From positions 62,001 through 126,000 of the forward strand of contig CALKHN010000079.1 in assembly GCA_937991535.1 (NCBI GenBank): DNA of 64,000 nt, written 5' to 3'. The position numbers were made by a program, and so were the translations under genes. The notes beneath the pieces were generated by a model. That model worked only from the letters and a program-made list of their open reading frames with translations. It made no database searches and was not told the DNA's origin. Source of the DNA: an uncultured Sphingobacteriales bacterium (GTDB lineage: Bacteria > Bacteroidota > Bacteroidia > Chitinophagales > Chitinophagaceae). This document shows positions 1-9,150 of this stretch, in pieces. The number at the start of each line of letters is the position of its first letter. Within the stretch, counting starts at the first letter, position 1.

Positions 1-969
1 TTTATCAATGCAGCAAACTTTAAAGGTCCCCTGGCTTTTTACGCTCCCTCTGTATGGAGTCGCATTGCAAACGGGTATGCCACCGCCGAAGGTCGCACGC
101 TGGATGTAAAACCAGGCATTGCCGGCGGCGGTGCCATGGAGGTAAATACTGTACCCTATTTTGAGGTCACGGATTCAAAGGGAGCTGTTTACTCAAAAGT
201 ACCGCGGCTACAGTTCCCTGTAAATAAAGAAGGCAAAACGATACTGATGCAGGATGTAACCATGTATTCGGCTAACGCATTGTATCGTCAAATAGAATCG
301 ATGATGGCTTCAGGAAATCCTGCAAGCGGGAAATTTAGCAAAGATGGTGCCTACACCGCTAAGTGTACAACCCTGCCAATAGTATTGAAGCAGGGCGATG
401 AAAATTTTAAATTAACGGGTTTGTCTCCTGGTGTTGAAACCACCATGTTTGGAGAATCTTCTTTCGGACTTACCTGGAAGGGCGCAAAGAAAACAGGTTA
501 CTTTCCCGAGTATTATAAAAAACAGGGAGATAGTATGATTGCCGTTACTGCGGCGGAGGTTCCGGCGGAAACGGGTTTAACGGAACAAACATTTATTCCC
601 GGTAAAACCGGTAAAGCATATACCTCGCCCAACGAAAAAGGAAATGTATGGACCGATCCGGGTGCCAAAGCAGGTCCGTACACTGCCGAATTAAAAGATG
701 GCTCTGTTATTACCTATTACTGGTATCGTTTTATAGATCAGCCCTCATTGCAGTCTATTGTGCTAAGCACATCAGAAAAGGAGCGCCTCCAAAAGACGGT
801 TGAATTTATACATCGCCACTGGACAACAGATAAAGAATATATTTCAGGTCCATCGCAGGGAAAGCTGGCGACCTTAGATAAACTCATACTTGTAGACCCG
901 CCTCAGGGCATGGAGGCAGGATATGTTCCGATAGTAGTGAGACAGGCTGGAAAGAACGTAAGTAGATAA
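1..969 (+). CDS. Unrecognised protein, 3' part only
   Basis: The frame is open from the first base of the window and ends with a stop at 967-969, so the gene starts upstream and only the last 322 codons are visible. An internal ATG at 136 should not be taken as the start, because the same frame continues in good protein-like sequence before it (NFKGPLAFYAPSVW). The visible part is rich in Gly, Thr and Lys with few hydrophobic runs, so it looks soluble or exported rather than membrane-embedded. I do not recognise a domain and propose no function. It lies 40 bp upstream of the S9 peptidase on the same strand and may share its transcript. Confidence 0.6.
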   Translation, partial: FINAANFKGPLAFYAPSVWSRIANGYATAEGRTLDVKPGIAGGGAMEVNTVPYFEVTDSKGAVYSKVPRLQFPVNKEGKTILMQDVTMYSANALYRQIESMMASGNPASGKFSKDGAYTAKCTTLPIVLKQGDENFKLTGLSPGVETTMFGESSFGLTWKGAKKTGYFPEYYKKQGDSMIAVTAAEVPAETGLTEQTFIPGKTGKAYTSPNEKGNVWTDPGAKAGPYTAELKDGSVITYYWYRFIDQPSLQSIVLSTSEKERLQKTVEFIHRHWTTDKEYISGPSQGKLATLDKLILVDPPQGMEAGYVPIVVRQAGKNVSR

Positions 970-1009
970 AAATATTCATATTAAGCATACATTATAATCC
1001 ATCACAGCG

Positions 1010-3247
1010 ATGAACAGGATATCTAAATCAATCAGCACATTATTCTTTGGTATCATTGTTTTTGGCCACTATATCTTACCCGCACAAACCACCAAAACTT
1101 CATTAAACCTCGAGGATATTTTCAGCAACGGCGCTTACCGTCAAAAAGGATTTGGACCTGTTCGCTGGATGAAAGACAATAATGGTTATTCCACATTGGA
1201 GGCTAACAAAACCTATGGAGGAAATGATATTATCCGCTATGATGCACCTACGGGTGAAAGAACTGTATTGGTTTCTGCACAAAAATTAATTCCGCGGGGA
1301 GAAACAAAACCGCTAATGATCGCTAACTACAGCTGGTCTGATGACGATAGTAAATTATTAATTTTTACCAACACAAGAAGAGTGTGGCGCTACCATACGC
1401 GGGGCGATTACTGGGTACTTAATTTAAAAACAGGGCAGCTGCAACAACTTGGTAAGCCGGTGGAAAGAACAACAATGATGTTCGCCAAATTTTCTCCCGA
1501 TGCTGGCAAAGTTGCTTATGTAAGCAAGTCCAATATTTATATAGAGGATCTTACCAGCGGCGCCATCATTCAGGTTACGCACGACGGCGGCGGAAATATC
1601 ATAAACGGCACTTTCGACTGGGTGTACGAAGAAGAGCTTGATGACAGGGATGGTTTTAGGTGGAGTTCCGATGGTAAGTATATTGCTTACTGGCAGTCTG
1701 ACACCAAAGGCATGGGTACTTTTTTCCTGATCGATAATATTGATTCTATTTATTCAAAACCTATTCCGCTGCCATATCCCAAAGTGGGCACTACCCTTTC
1801 AGATGTAAAAATTGGTGTGGTTCCGGTGGCAGGCGGACCAACGAGATGGTTTGATATTCCCGGCGACCCACGCAACAATTACCTTGCCCGCATGGATTTT
1901 GTGCCAAACACTAATGAAGTGATGATCCAGCAGCTAAACCGAAAGCAGGATTCTAATTTTGTATGGATAGGAGACATCGGTACAATGAAACTGAAAAATA
2001 TTCTCACAGAAACAGACGGCGCATTTCTCGATATTCATGATGATATCCGCTGGCTGGAGCAGGAAAAATATTTTACCTGGGCGAGCGAACGGGATGGATG
2101 GCTCCATTTATACAAGGTATCGCGCGACGGGAAAAAAATAAGGCTCATCACTAAAGGAGATTTTGATGTTATTTCTATTTCCTGTATTGATCCTGCAGGA
2201 GGTTATGTATATTACATTGCTTCCCCTGACAACTTCACACAACGCTACCTGTACCGGAGCCGTATAGATGGCACCGGGAAAGCAGAAAGAATTACGCCGG
2301 CGGAAATGGCGGGTCAGAGCAACTACCAGATATCGGCAAATGCAGAATGGGCAATACAAACATTTCAGAGTGCTGTTACACCGCCTGTAATATCACTTGT
2401 AAAGCTGAAGGGGCATAAAGCGGTTAAGGTCCTTGAAGATAACAGTGCATTAAAAACGAAGTTTGATAAGCTTGGATTACGGCCGAAAGAATTTTTCAGG
2501 ATAGATATTGGCGATGCGGTGTTGGATGCATGGATGATAAAGCCTGTTGATTTTGATCCGGCTAAAAAATATCCGTTGCTTTTCTACGTATATGGTGAAC
2601 CGGCAGGATCTACCGTGCAGGACAACTGGGATGGGGGTGATCTGTGGCATCAGTATATGGCCCAACATGGAAATATTATCATTAGTGTTGACAACCGGGG
2701 CACCAGAACCCCCAGGGGAAGAGACTGGAGAAAATCTATTTACCGCCGGATAGGAATACTTGCGTCTGAAGACCAGAGTAAGGCAGCGCTTAAAATTTTT
2801 GACATGTATCCTTTCATAGATAGTTCACGGGTTGGTATGTGGGGATGGAGCGGCGGCGGACAAATGACGCTGAACTGCATGTTCCGGTATCCGAAGATCT
2901 ATAAAACAGGATTGGCTGTTTCCTTTGTTTCCGACCAGCGGCTGTATGATGCAACCTACCAGGAGCGCTATATGGGTTTGCTGGAAGACAATGCCAGGGG
3001 ATATCACGACGGATCACCAATAAACTATGCAAAAAATTTGCAGGGCAAACTGATGATTATTCATGGCACGGCAGATGACAATGTTCACTACCAGAGTTTT
3101 GAAATGCTGGTGAACGAACTCATCAGATATAATAAGATTTTCAGTATGATGTCTTATCCAATGCGTTCCCACGGTATATATGAAAGAGAAAATACCACGC
3201 TTCACCTGCGACGGACCATGGAGAAGTTTTGGAAAGACAATCTTTAA
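1010..3247 (+). CDS. S9 family dipeptidyl peptidase IV-like serine peptidase
   Basis: A 745-residue exported prolyl-type peptidase that removes N-terminal dipeptides, probably in the periplasm. Residues 1-25 form a signal peptide ending near LPAQ. Residues about 100-480 make the DPP IV beta-propeller and include the double-Glu motif YEEEL (Glu207-Glu208) that binds the substrate amino terminus in this family. The C-terminal alpha/beta-hydrolase domain carries the triad: Ser614 in GWSGG, Asp689 in HGTADDNVH and His721 in SHGIYE. Length fits the family (about 700-760). It sits just upstream of serine ammonia-lyase and a Xaa-Pro aminopeptidase, which suggests peptide utilisation. The exact dipeptide preference cannot be read from sequence. 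Confidence 0.93.
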   Translation: MNRISKSISTLFFGIIVFGHYILPAQTTKTSLNLEDIFSNGAYRQKGFGPVRWMKDNNGYSTLEANKTYGGNDIIRYDAPTGERTVLVSAQKLIPRGETKPLMIANYSWSDDDSKLLIFTNTRRVWRYHTRGDYWVLNLKTGQLQQLGKPVERTTMMFAKFSPDAGKVAYVSKSNIYIEDLTSGAIIQVTHDGGGNIINGTFDWVYEEELDDRDGFRWSSDGKYIAYWQSDTKGMGTFFLIDNIDSIYSKPIPLPYPKVGTTLSDVKIGVVPVAGGPTRWFDIPGDPRNNYLARMDFVPNTNEVMIQQLNRKQDSNFVWIGDIGTMKLKNILTETDGAFLDIHDDIRWLEQEKYFTWASERDGWLHLYKVSRDGKKIRLITKGDFDVISISCIDPAGGYVYYIASPDNFTQRYLYRSRIDGTGKAERITPAEMAGQSNYQISANAEWAIQTFQSAVTPPVISLVKLKGHKAVKVLEDNSALKTKFDKLGLRPKEFFRIDIGDAVLDAWMIKPVDFDPAKKYPLLFYVYGEPAGSTVQDNWDGGDLWHQYMAQHGNIIISVDNRGTRTPRGRDWRKSIYRRIGILASEDQSKAALKIFDMYPFIDSSRVGMWGWSGGGQMTLNCMFRYPKIYKTGLAVSFVSDQRLYDATYQERYMGLLEDNARGYHDGSPINYAKNLQGKLMIIHGTADDNVHYQSFEMLVNELIRYNKIFSMMSYPMRSHGIYERENTTLHLRRTMEKFWKDNL

Positions 3248-3270
3248 TTGATCACCATAAATGAGGAATA

Positions 3271-4860
3271 ATGGAAAATTTTCCGAGTATTTTTAATGAT
3301 GTGATAGGACCGGTAATGCGGGGTCCGTCAAGCTCTCATTGTGCAGCCTCTTTAAGAATCGGAAGATTATGCAGGGATCTGATGGGAGGGCAATTGAATC
3401 ACATCCTGATAGAATTTGATCCCAGCGGATCGCTTGCAACCACGCACAAAAGCCAGGGTTCAGACATGGGATTGTTTGGCGGGTTCCTGGGCTGGGAAGC
3501 GTATGACGAAAGGCTGCCGCAATCTGAATATTTCCTCGAAACAGAAGGGATAAACATAGAAATTGAGATCCTTGACATTGGCGCTGATCATCCCAACACC
3601 TATAAACTTACGCTGAGCAACCAGGTAGAGAGCCACACGTTAACGGCTATCTCAACCGGCGGTGGAATGATTGAAGTAATCGAAATTGACAGGAACAGGG
3701 TGTCAATGGCCGGAGACTTTTATGAGACACTTATTTATTGTAGTGCGGCAGATAAGGTTATTCCATTTATTCAACAGTCATTCAGCCACGATGAAATGAT
3801 TTGGCACGAGGGAAGGGAAACGGGTACGTCTTTTGTTCAAATCAAAGCGCAGCAATTTCCTGATGAGCGTTTATGCAGGGATCTGTTGGCAATAGATGAA
3901 GTGCAGTATATCAAAAAGCTCGCACCTGTTCTTCCTGTTTTGTCGAGAAAAAATCTTCGTGTTCCATTTATCACCTGTACCGAAATGCTTTCGTATAACG
4001 AAGATAAAAATCTTGCGCTCTGGGAGTTGGCAACCGCCTACGAAAGTCAAAGAGGAAATATTTCGGAAGAAGAAGTATTTGAGAAGATGCGTGCTATAGT
4101 GCGGATCATGCGCAATGCCATAGAAACAGGTTTAAAAGGAACGCATTACGAAGACAGGATATTGGGGAGCCAGTCTGTTCAGTTAAAATCACAGTTAGAC
4201 AATAACCGTCTGATGGGGGGTGATGCGAACAACAAAATAATTTTGTACGCGTCGGCTATGATGGAAGTGAAAAGTTCCATGGGAGTTATTGTTGCTGCGC
4301 CCACGGCAGGATCATGTGGCGCTTTGCCCGGCGCTGTTATAGGTATGGCAAGTTCCCTGAACCTGCCGGAAGATGAAGTGGTGAAGGCTATGCTGAGTGC
4401 CGGCCTCATCGGTGTTTTCGTGACAGCGCATGCAACCTTTGCGGCAGAAGTGGGTGGCTGTATGGCCGAGTGCGGTTCAGGTTCGGGCATGGCATCCGCT
4501 GCCTTGGTGGAAATGGCAAAAGGATCCTTACAGCAATCGTTGGCCGCTGCGTCATTAGCGCTGCAGAATTCCCTGGGTTTGATTTGCGATCCGATAGGTA
4601 ACAGGGTGGAAGCGCCCTGCCTTGGCAGAAATGTGATGGCTGCAACCAATGCGGTATCCTGTGCCAACATGGCATTGTCTAACTACAATCACCTGATACC
4701 GCTGGACGAAGTAATTGAAACAATGAAGGTGGTGGGAGATCAGATCCATCACACCCTGCGTTGCACAAATTTAGGTGGGCTCTCCATTACCAATGCCGCT
4801 AAACAAATAGAAGAAAAGCTGGGCAACAAACAACCTCAACCTTTTTACAAAATCTGTTAA
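3271..4860 (+). CDS. sdaA: L-serine ammonia-lyase, iron-sulfur type, single chain
   Basis: Converts L-serine to pyruvate and ammonia using a 4Fe-4S cluster. The 529 residues show the beta domain first (IGPVMRGPSSSHCAASLRIG, about 11-30) and then the alpha domain (APTAGSCGALPG and GGCMAECGSGSGMASA, about 345-415), the fused arrangement known from the Legionella-type enzyme. Cluster-binding cysteines are present in SCGALPG, the CMAEC motif and later CDPIG. The chain ends in ...FYKIC, so the very last residue is Cys. In the characterised Legionella enzyme the C-terminal Cys reaches back into the active site as a cluster ligand. It is 24 bp after the S9 peptidase and 6 bp before the aminopeptidase, so the three are probably cotranscribed. 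Confidence 0.93.
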   Translation: MENFPSIFNDVIGPVMRGPSSSHCAASLRIGRLCRDLMGGQLNHILIEFDPSGSLATTHKSQGSDMGLFGGFLGWEAYDERLPQSEYFLETEGINIEIEILDIGADHPNTYKLTLSNQVESHTLTAISTGGGMIEVIEIDRNRVSMAGDFYETLIYCSAADKVIPFIQQSFSHDEMIWHEGRETGTSFVQIKAQQFPDERLCRDLLAIDEVQYIKKLAPVLPVLSRKNLRVPFITCTEMLSYNEDKNLALWELATAYESQRGNISEEEVFEKMRAIVRIMRNAIETGLKGTHYEDRILGSQSVQLKSQLDNNRLMGGDANNKIILYASAMMEVKSSMGVIVAAPTAGSCGALPGAVIGMASSLNLPEDEVVKAMLSAGLIGVFVTAHATFAAEVGGCMAECGSGSGMASAALVEMAKGSLQQSLAAASLALQNSLGLICDPIGNRVEAPCLGRNVMAATNAVSCANMALSNYNHLIPLDEVIETMKVVGDQIHHTLRCTNLGGLSITNAAKQIEEKLGNKQPQPFYKIC

Positions 4861-4866
4861 AAGCCA

Positions 4867-6255
4867 ATGTTCAATAAACATATTTATTCCCAACGCAGGC
4901 AACGCTTAAAAGAAACCGTAAACAATGGAATAATACTGCTGTTGGGCAATGAAGAGAGCAGCATGAATTATAAGGACAATCTTTATCCATTCCGGCAGGA
5001 CAGCACTTTCCTGTATTTTTTTGGAATAGACCGGCCTTCTGTAACGGCGATAATTGATATAGAAAACAATAGCGAAATACTTTTCGGCGACAATTTAACG
5101 ACCGAGCAAATGGTGTGGACAGGCTTCCGGGAGCCGCTGGAATCGGTGGCTGAAAAAACAGGTGTTACACGTGTAAAAAGACGAAACGAAATGGAAGCGG
5201 TATTGAAAAATGCACAGGCGCAAAGCCGCCCTGTTCATTTCCTGCCCCCCTATAGACCGGAGCAGGCTAACACATTAGGCGCACTGCTGAATACCGGGCT
5301 GGACGCTTTGCAAAATATGGCTTCTGTAAGTCTTATTAAAGCAATCGTGGAGCAGAGGTCCATTAAGTCCGGAGAAGAAATTGAAGAGATCACCAAAGCG
5401 GTAAATACAACAGTTCGCATGCAGCTTGCCGCCATTACCATGGCACGGGAAGGAATGACGGAAGCGGAAGTCGCAGGAAACATCCACAGCATTGCAATTG
5501 CTGAAGGAGGCAACCTCTCCTTCCCTTCCATTCTTACTATCAACGGGCAAATTTTACATATTGGCTACAGTCAGGCCAAACTGCGTAATGGCGATCTCGT
5601 TTTGTGCGATTGCGGGGCAGAAACGGCCATGCGTTATGCCGGTGATCTTACCCGTACTTTTCCCGTGAGTGGCAGCTTTACCTCCATGCAAAACGAGATT
5701 TATGATATTGTTTTAGAAGCGCACCAGGCTGCTGTAAGCATGCTTAAAACCGGCATATGGTATCGCGATGTTCATTTATTTGCCTGCGAAAAATTAACGG
5801 AGGGGTTGAAACAGCTGGGACTGATGAAAGGAGATGTTAAAGAAGCTGTTGATCAGGGTGCACATGCATTGTTCTTTCCCTGCGGACTGGGGCACATGCT
5901 GGGGCTCGATACCCATGACATGGAAAACCTGGGTGAAAAATATGTCGGATATAATGATGAGGTCGTTCAAAGTACACAGTTCGGGTTAAAGTCACTGCGC
6001 CTGGGAAGAGCGCTGGAAGAGGGCTTTGTCATTACCGTGGAGCCCGGGCTTTATTTTAATGCGCAGTTAATGGAAGAATGGGCCGCCGCAAAAAAATGTC
6101 ATGATTTCATTAACTACGAAAAATTAGGTCTCTATAAAAATGCGGGCGGCATAAGGATAGAAGAAGATTTCCTGATCACAAAAAGCGGATCGCTGTTATT
6201 GGGGAATCCATTACCAAAAAAGGCAAGGGAAATTGAAACATTAAGAGTCGCATAA
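4867..6255 (+). CDS. pepP: M24B Xaa-Pro aminopeptidase (aminopeptidase P)
   Basis: A cytoplasmic dinuclear-metal peptidase that removes the N-terminal residue when proline is second. Residues 1-140 match the AMP_N domain and the rest is the pita-bread fold. Metal ligands are visible as Asp248 (CDCGAE), Asp259 (YAGDLTRTF), His in CGLGHMLGLDTHD, Glu in VITVEPGLYF and Glu in GGIRIEEDFLI. The length of 462 is normal for PepP. The ATG at 4867 is 6 bp after the serine lyase stop, which supports an operon. Together with the S9 peptidase it gives two proline-directed peptidases feeding amino-acid catabolism. Confidence 0.92.
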   Translation: MFNKHIYSQRRQRLKETVNNGIILLLGNEESSMNYKDNLYPFRQDSTFLYFFGIDRPSVTAIIDIENNSEILFGDNLTTEQMVWTGFREPLESVAEKTGVTRVKRRNEMEAVLKNAQAQSRPVHFLPPYRPEQANTLGALLNTGLDALQNMASVSLIKAIVEQRSIKSGEEIEEITKAVNTTVRMQLAAITMAREGMTEAEVAGNIHSIAIAEGGNLSFPSILTINGQILHIGYSQAKLRNGDLVLCDCGAETAMRYAGDLTRTFPVSGSFTSMQNEIYDIVLEAHQAAVSMLKTGIWYRDVHLFACEKLTEGLKQLGLMKGDVKEAVDQGAHALFFPCGLGHMLGLDTHDMENLGEKYVGYNDEVVQSTQFGLKSLRLGRALEEGFVITVEPGLYFNAQLMEEWAAAKKCHDFINYEKLGLYKNAGGIRIEEDFLITKSGSLLLGNPLPKKAREIETLRVA

Positions 6256-6317
6256 ACAAGGATCCCGAACCGGTGGCATACCTATTACATCATCACGCCT
6301 AAGAATAAACGCAAAAT

Positions 6318-7334
6318 ATGAAAACAATTGTTTTGAACGAGCCGGGTGACCTGATGGAAAAAGACGCACCAGATCCTGCCAGATTGGGAGCAAATGAAGT
6401 GTTACTGAAAGTGAGATGTTTGGGCATCTGCGGCACAGACCTCCATGCCTATAAAGGACGGCAACCCTTCTTCACTTATCCGCGCATTCTGGGACATGAG
6501 GTAGCTGCTGAAATTGTTTCGTTCGGGCAGCATGTAACGCATTTAAGGAAGGGGGATATGTGCACCGTATTACCATATAGAAATTTGATAGCCGACCAGG
6601 CGGTTAAAAGCGGTAAAGTAAATTGCGGAAGTGGATTGCATTACATGGGAGTGCATGAAGATGGCGCTATGCGGGAGTATTTTATTCGCAATGCGGAGGA
6701 TATCATCCTTTGCAAAGACCTGGATGCTGAACAAATAGCCATGATAGAACCTTTGTCAATTGCAAGCCACGCAATCGAAAGAGCTTGTATAAAACCTTCA
6801 GATATTGTGCTGGTGGCCGGTGCAGGACCCATCGGTATCCTAACCATTGCAATGGGGCAATTAAAGGGAGCACGTTTTCTTGCAACCGACCTCAACCAGC
6901 AAAGACTTGCCTTTGTTAAAGAAAAATATCCTGCAACAGACATCATTGTAACGAACGATCATTTGCTCAGCAATATCAGGGAACTGCTGGAAGGTGATTT
7001 ACCTACAATAATTATTGATGCCACAGGCAACAGGGAATCTATGATGAACTGTTTTGAATACGTAGCTCCGGGAGGTACAATCGTTTTCCTTGGTTTGTTT
7101 ACAGGGAATATAGAATTTTCAGACCCGAAGTTTCATGCGAAGGAGACCACCCTGAAATCATCAAGGGCTGCTGTTCCCGAAGACTTTAGGAAGGTGATCA
7201 GGTTGTTGCAGGGCAGAACAATCAATATTGATGGATTGATCACCCACCGGCTGCAATTTGATTCTTTAACCGATACTTTTCCTCAATTGTATAATCCGGA
7301 TAAACAGGTTATAAAAGCGGTAATTGAATTTTAG
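6318..7334 (+). CDS. Zinc-type (MDR family) alcohol dehydrogenase, probable sugar-acid/polyol dehydrogenase
   Basis: A 338-residue medium-chain dehydrogenase. Catalytic-zinc residues are in CLGICGTDLHAYKG and RILGHEVAAE, and the Rossmann fold is at AGAGPIGIL with an acidic residue in ATDLNQQR that favours NAD. The usual structural-zinc lobe with four Cys is missing: the segment reads PYRNLIADQAVKSGKVNC and keeps one Cys. The family includes L-threonine, L-gulonate and galactitol dehydrogenases. Its neighbours (lactonase-type amidohydrolase, fucose-dehydrogenase-like AKR, DapA-type lyase) suggest oxidation of a sugar acid such as 2-keto-3-deoxy-L-fuconate. That is inferred from context only. 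Confidence 0.85.
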   Translation: MKTIVLNEPGDLMEKDAPDPARLGANEVLLKVRCLGICGTDLHAYKGRQPFFTYPRILGHEVAAEIVSFGQHVTHLRKGDMCTVLPYRNLIADQAVKSGKVNCGSGLHYMGVHEDGAMREYFIRNAEDIILCKDLDAEQIAMIEPLSIASHAIERACIKPSDIVLVAGAGPIGILTIAMGQLKGARFLATDLNQQRLAFVKEKYPATDIIVTNDHLLSNIRELLEGDLPTIIIDATGNRESMMNCFEYVAPGGTIVFLGLFTGNIEFSDPKFHAKETTLKSSRAAVPEDFRKVIRLLQGRTINIDGLITHRLQFDSLTDTFPQLYNPDKQVIKAVIEF

Positions 7335-7355
7335 ATATAATCATTTAACTGGCTT

Positions 7356-8186
7356 ATGATAAGAATTGACAGCCACCAGCATTTTTGGAAGTACGATCCC
7401 TCTCTGCACACCTGGATGACACGCGAGATGGAAGTTTTAAAAACCGACTTCGGCCCCGCAGACCTCGCGCCATTGCTGGAGGAATGTCAATTACAGGGAA
7501 GCATAGCCGTGCAGGCTTCCCAAACAGAAGCAGAAAACATGTTTCTTTTAGACCTTGCCGAAAATCATCCCATTATCAAAGGCATAGTCGGCTGGCTGGA
7601 TCTGCAATCGAAAAACGTAACGGAAAGATTAAATTATTACAGCGCAAGAAAGAAAATAAAAGGTTTCCGTCATGTTATTCACGATGAAGCAGACATTGAT
7701 TTTATGTTGCGTCCCGCTTTTGTAAACGGTATCAGTTCATTAAAACAATTTGGCTTTACCTATGATATTCTCATATACCCTTTTCACCTGCCCGGTACTG
7801 TTAAACTGGTCAATCAGTTTCCTGATCAGCTTTTTGTAATAAATCATATTGCCAAGCCGGAAATAAGCAAAAAGGAAATTATACTTTGGAAAAAATTAAT
7901 GACCCCTGTTGCCTCTTTCCCCAATGTGTATTGCAAAATCTCCGGAATGGTTACCGAAGCCAAATGGCACCGTTGGGCTCAGGATGATTTTATACCCTAT
8001 CTTGATACTATAGTTAATTTATTTGGAACCGAAAGAGTGTTGTATGGGTCGGATTGGCCGGTGTGTACCCTGTCTGCATCTTATCGTGAAACTTACAATA
8101 TTGTGAAAAAATATTTCGACAGCTTTTCACACGGGGAACAGGACAATTTTTTTGGAATGAATGCGCAACGATTTTATCGTTTGTAA
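7356..8186 (+). CDS. Amidohydrolase, L-fuconolactonase-like
   Basis: A 276-residue TIM-barrel metal hydrolase of the amidohydrolase 2 group. The N-terminal metal motif is MIRIDSHQHFWKY, a His is seen in FVINHIAKPE, and the terminal Asp motif is YGSDWPVC near residue 228. This size and these motifs are typical of sugar-lactone hydrolases such as L-fuconolactonase and L-rhamnono-lactonase, which open the lactone made by the aldose dehydrogenase encoded next. The ATG at 7356 follows the dehydrogenase stop by 21 bp. Substrate (fucono-, rhamnono- or galactono-lactone) is not resolved by sequence alone. Confidence 0.85.
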   Translation: MIRIDSHQHFWKYDPSLHTWMTREMEVLKTDFGPADLAPLLEECQLQGSIAVQASQTEAENMFLLDLAENHPIIKGIVGWLDLQSKNVTERLNYYSARKKIKGFRHVIHDEADIDFMLRPAFVNGISSLKQFGFTYDILIYPFHLPGTVKLVNQFPDQLFVINHIAKPEISKKEIILWKKLMTPVASFPNVYCKISGMVTEAKWHRWAQDDFIPYLDTIVNLFGTERVLYGSDWPVCTLSASYRETYNIVKKYFDSFSHGEQDNFFGMNAQRFYRL

Positions 8187-8199
8187 ATAATGATAATAA

Positions 8200-9150
8200 A
8201 TGAAAGTAACGCCCACATATAAAGCTACCATCCACAGCAGTGAATTTGCCGGCTATGGAAGCAGGTTGGTTTGCGGTACATCAGGACTGGGAGGTGTTTG
8301 GGGAAAGGTTGATGAAGCTGAAAGTATTGATTGTATGCTGTACGCACTGGAAAATGGTATTTCCTGTTTTGACACTTCCCCTTCTTATGGAAATGCAGAA
8401 GCTTATCTTGGGAAAGCACTGGCAAGATGGAAACATACCAAACCGTTTATAAGCTCAAAAGTGGGTCGACTAAAGGCAGACACTGCATTCGACGTAAAAC
8501 TGGATTATTCACCTGCTGCAATGCGTGACAGCCTGATGCGAAGTCTTGACCTGTTAGGTCTTGATAAACTCGACCTCCTATTTTTGCATGAACCGCAGTG
8601 GGTACCAGCAGACAGGATACACGAAATTCTTGATACACTTCTTCTTTTCAAAGAAGAAGGCTATGCCGGTATGTTAGGCATTGGTGGTAATCCACCGGTT
8701 TCATTTCATCCTTATATTGATAGTAAATACTTCCGGGTTATTTCAAGCTTTACTAAAATGGATGCTTGTAATCTTTCTGCCTTCGAAGAAATACTGCCTG
8801 TTACATCCCGCCAAAATATTGCTTTCTATGCAGCATCTTCATTGCATTTCGGGCTTTTAGGTGACCGGTTTGAACAATTTATGACGAACGGCAATAAAGG
8901 ATATGAAGATAATATATCATTAAAAGATATTGAAAATGCCAGGCTTGTTAATGCCTATGCCGAAAGATCAGGAATGCCACTGGCAGAAATGGCGCAGCGA
9001 TACCTTTTTTCTATTGCCGAAGCAACCCGTGTAGTAATGGGCCCAGGGAAACTACACCATGTGACTGACACATTAACATGGTGGAAAGCAGGTGCGCTGC
9101 CTAAAGAAATGTTTGATGAAGTAACTGCAATAATTTTAAAGCGTACATGA
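8200..9150 (+). CDS. Aldo/keto reductase, D-threo-aldose 1-dehydrogenase (L-fucose dehydrogenase) type
   Basis: A 316-residue aldo/keto reductase barrel. The catalytic set is visible as Asp and Tyr in CFDTSPSYGNAEAYLG, Lys in FISSKVGRL and His in LLFLHEPQW. The motif pattern with SPSYG and the later family-specific C-terminus fits the L-fucose/L-galactose dehydrogenase branch, which oxidises the aldose to the 1,5-lactone. The start is 13 bp after the lactonase gene, and the end overlaps the next gene by 4 bp (ATGA), showing translational coupling. Context supports L-fucose or a related 6-deoxy sugar as substrate. Confidence 0.85.
   Translation: MKVTPTYKATIHSSEFAGYGSRLVCGTSGLGGVWGKVDEAESIDCMLYALENGISCFDTSPSYGNAEAYLGKALARWKHTKPFISSKVGRLKADTAFDVKLDYSPAAMRDSLMRSLDLLGLDKLDLLFLHEPQWVPADRIHEILDTLLLFKEEGYAGMLGIGGNPPVSFHPYIDSKYFRVISSFTKMDACNLSAFEEILPVTSRQNIAFYAASSLHFGLLGDRFEQFMTNGNKGYEDNISLKDIENARLVNAYAERSGMPLAEMAQRYLFSIAEATRVVMGPGKLHHVTDTLTWWKAGALPKEMFDEVTAIILKRT

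Noticed and set aside
4179..4670. A 163-codon open frame on the minus strand inside the serine lyase gene
   Set aside because: It is antisense to a well-conserved enzyme and shows no family likeness; it is a by-product of codon bias.
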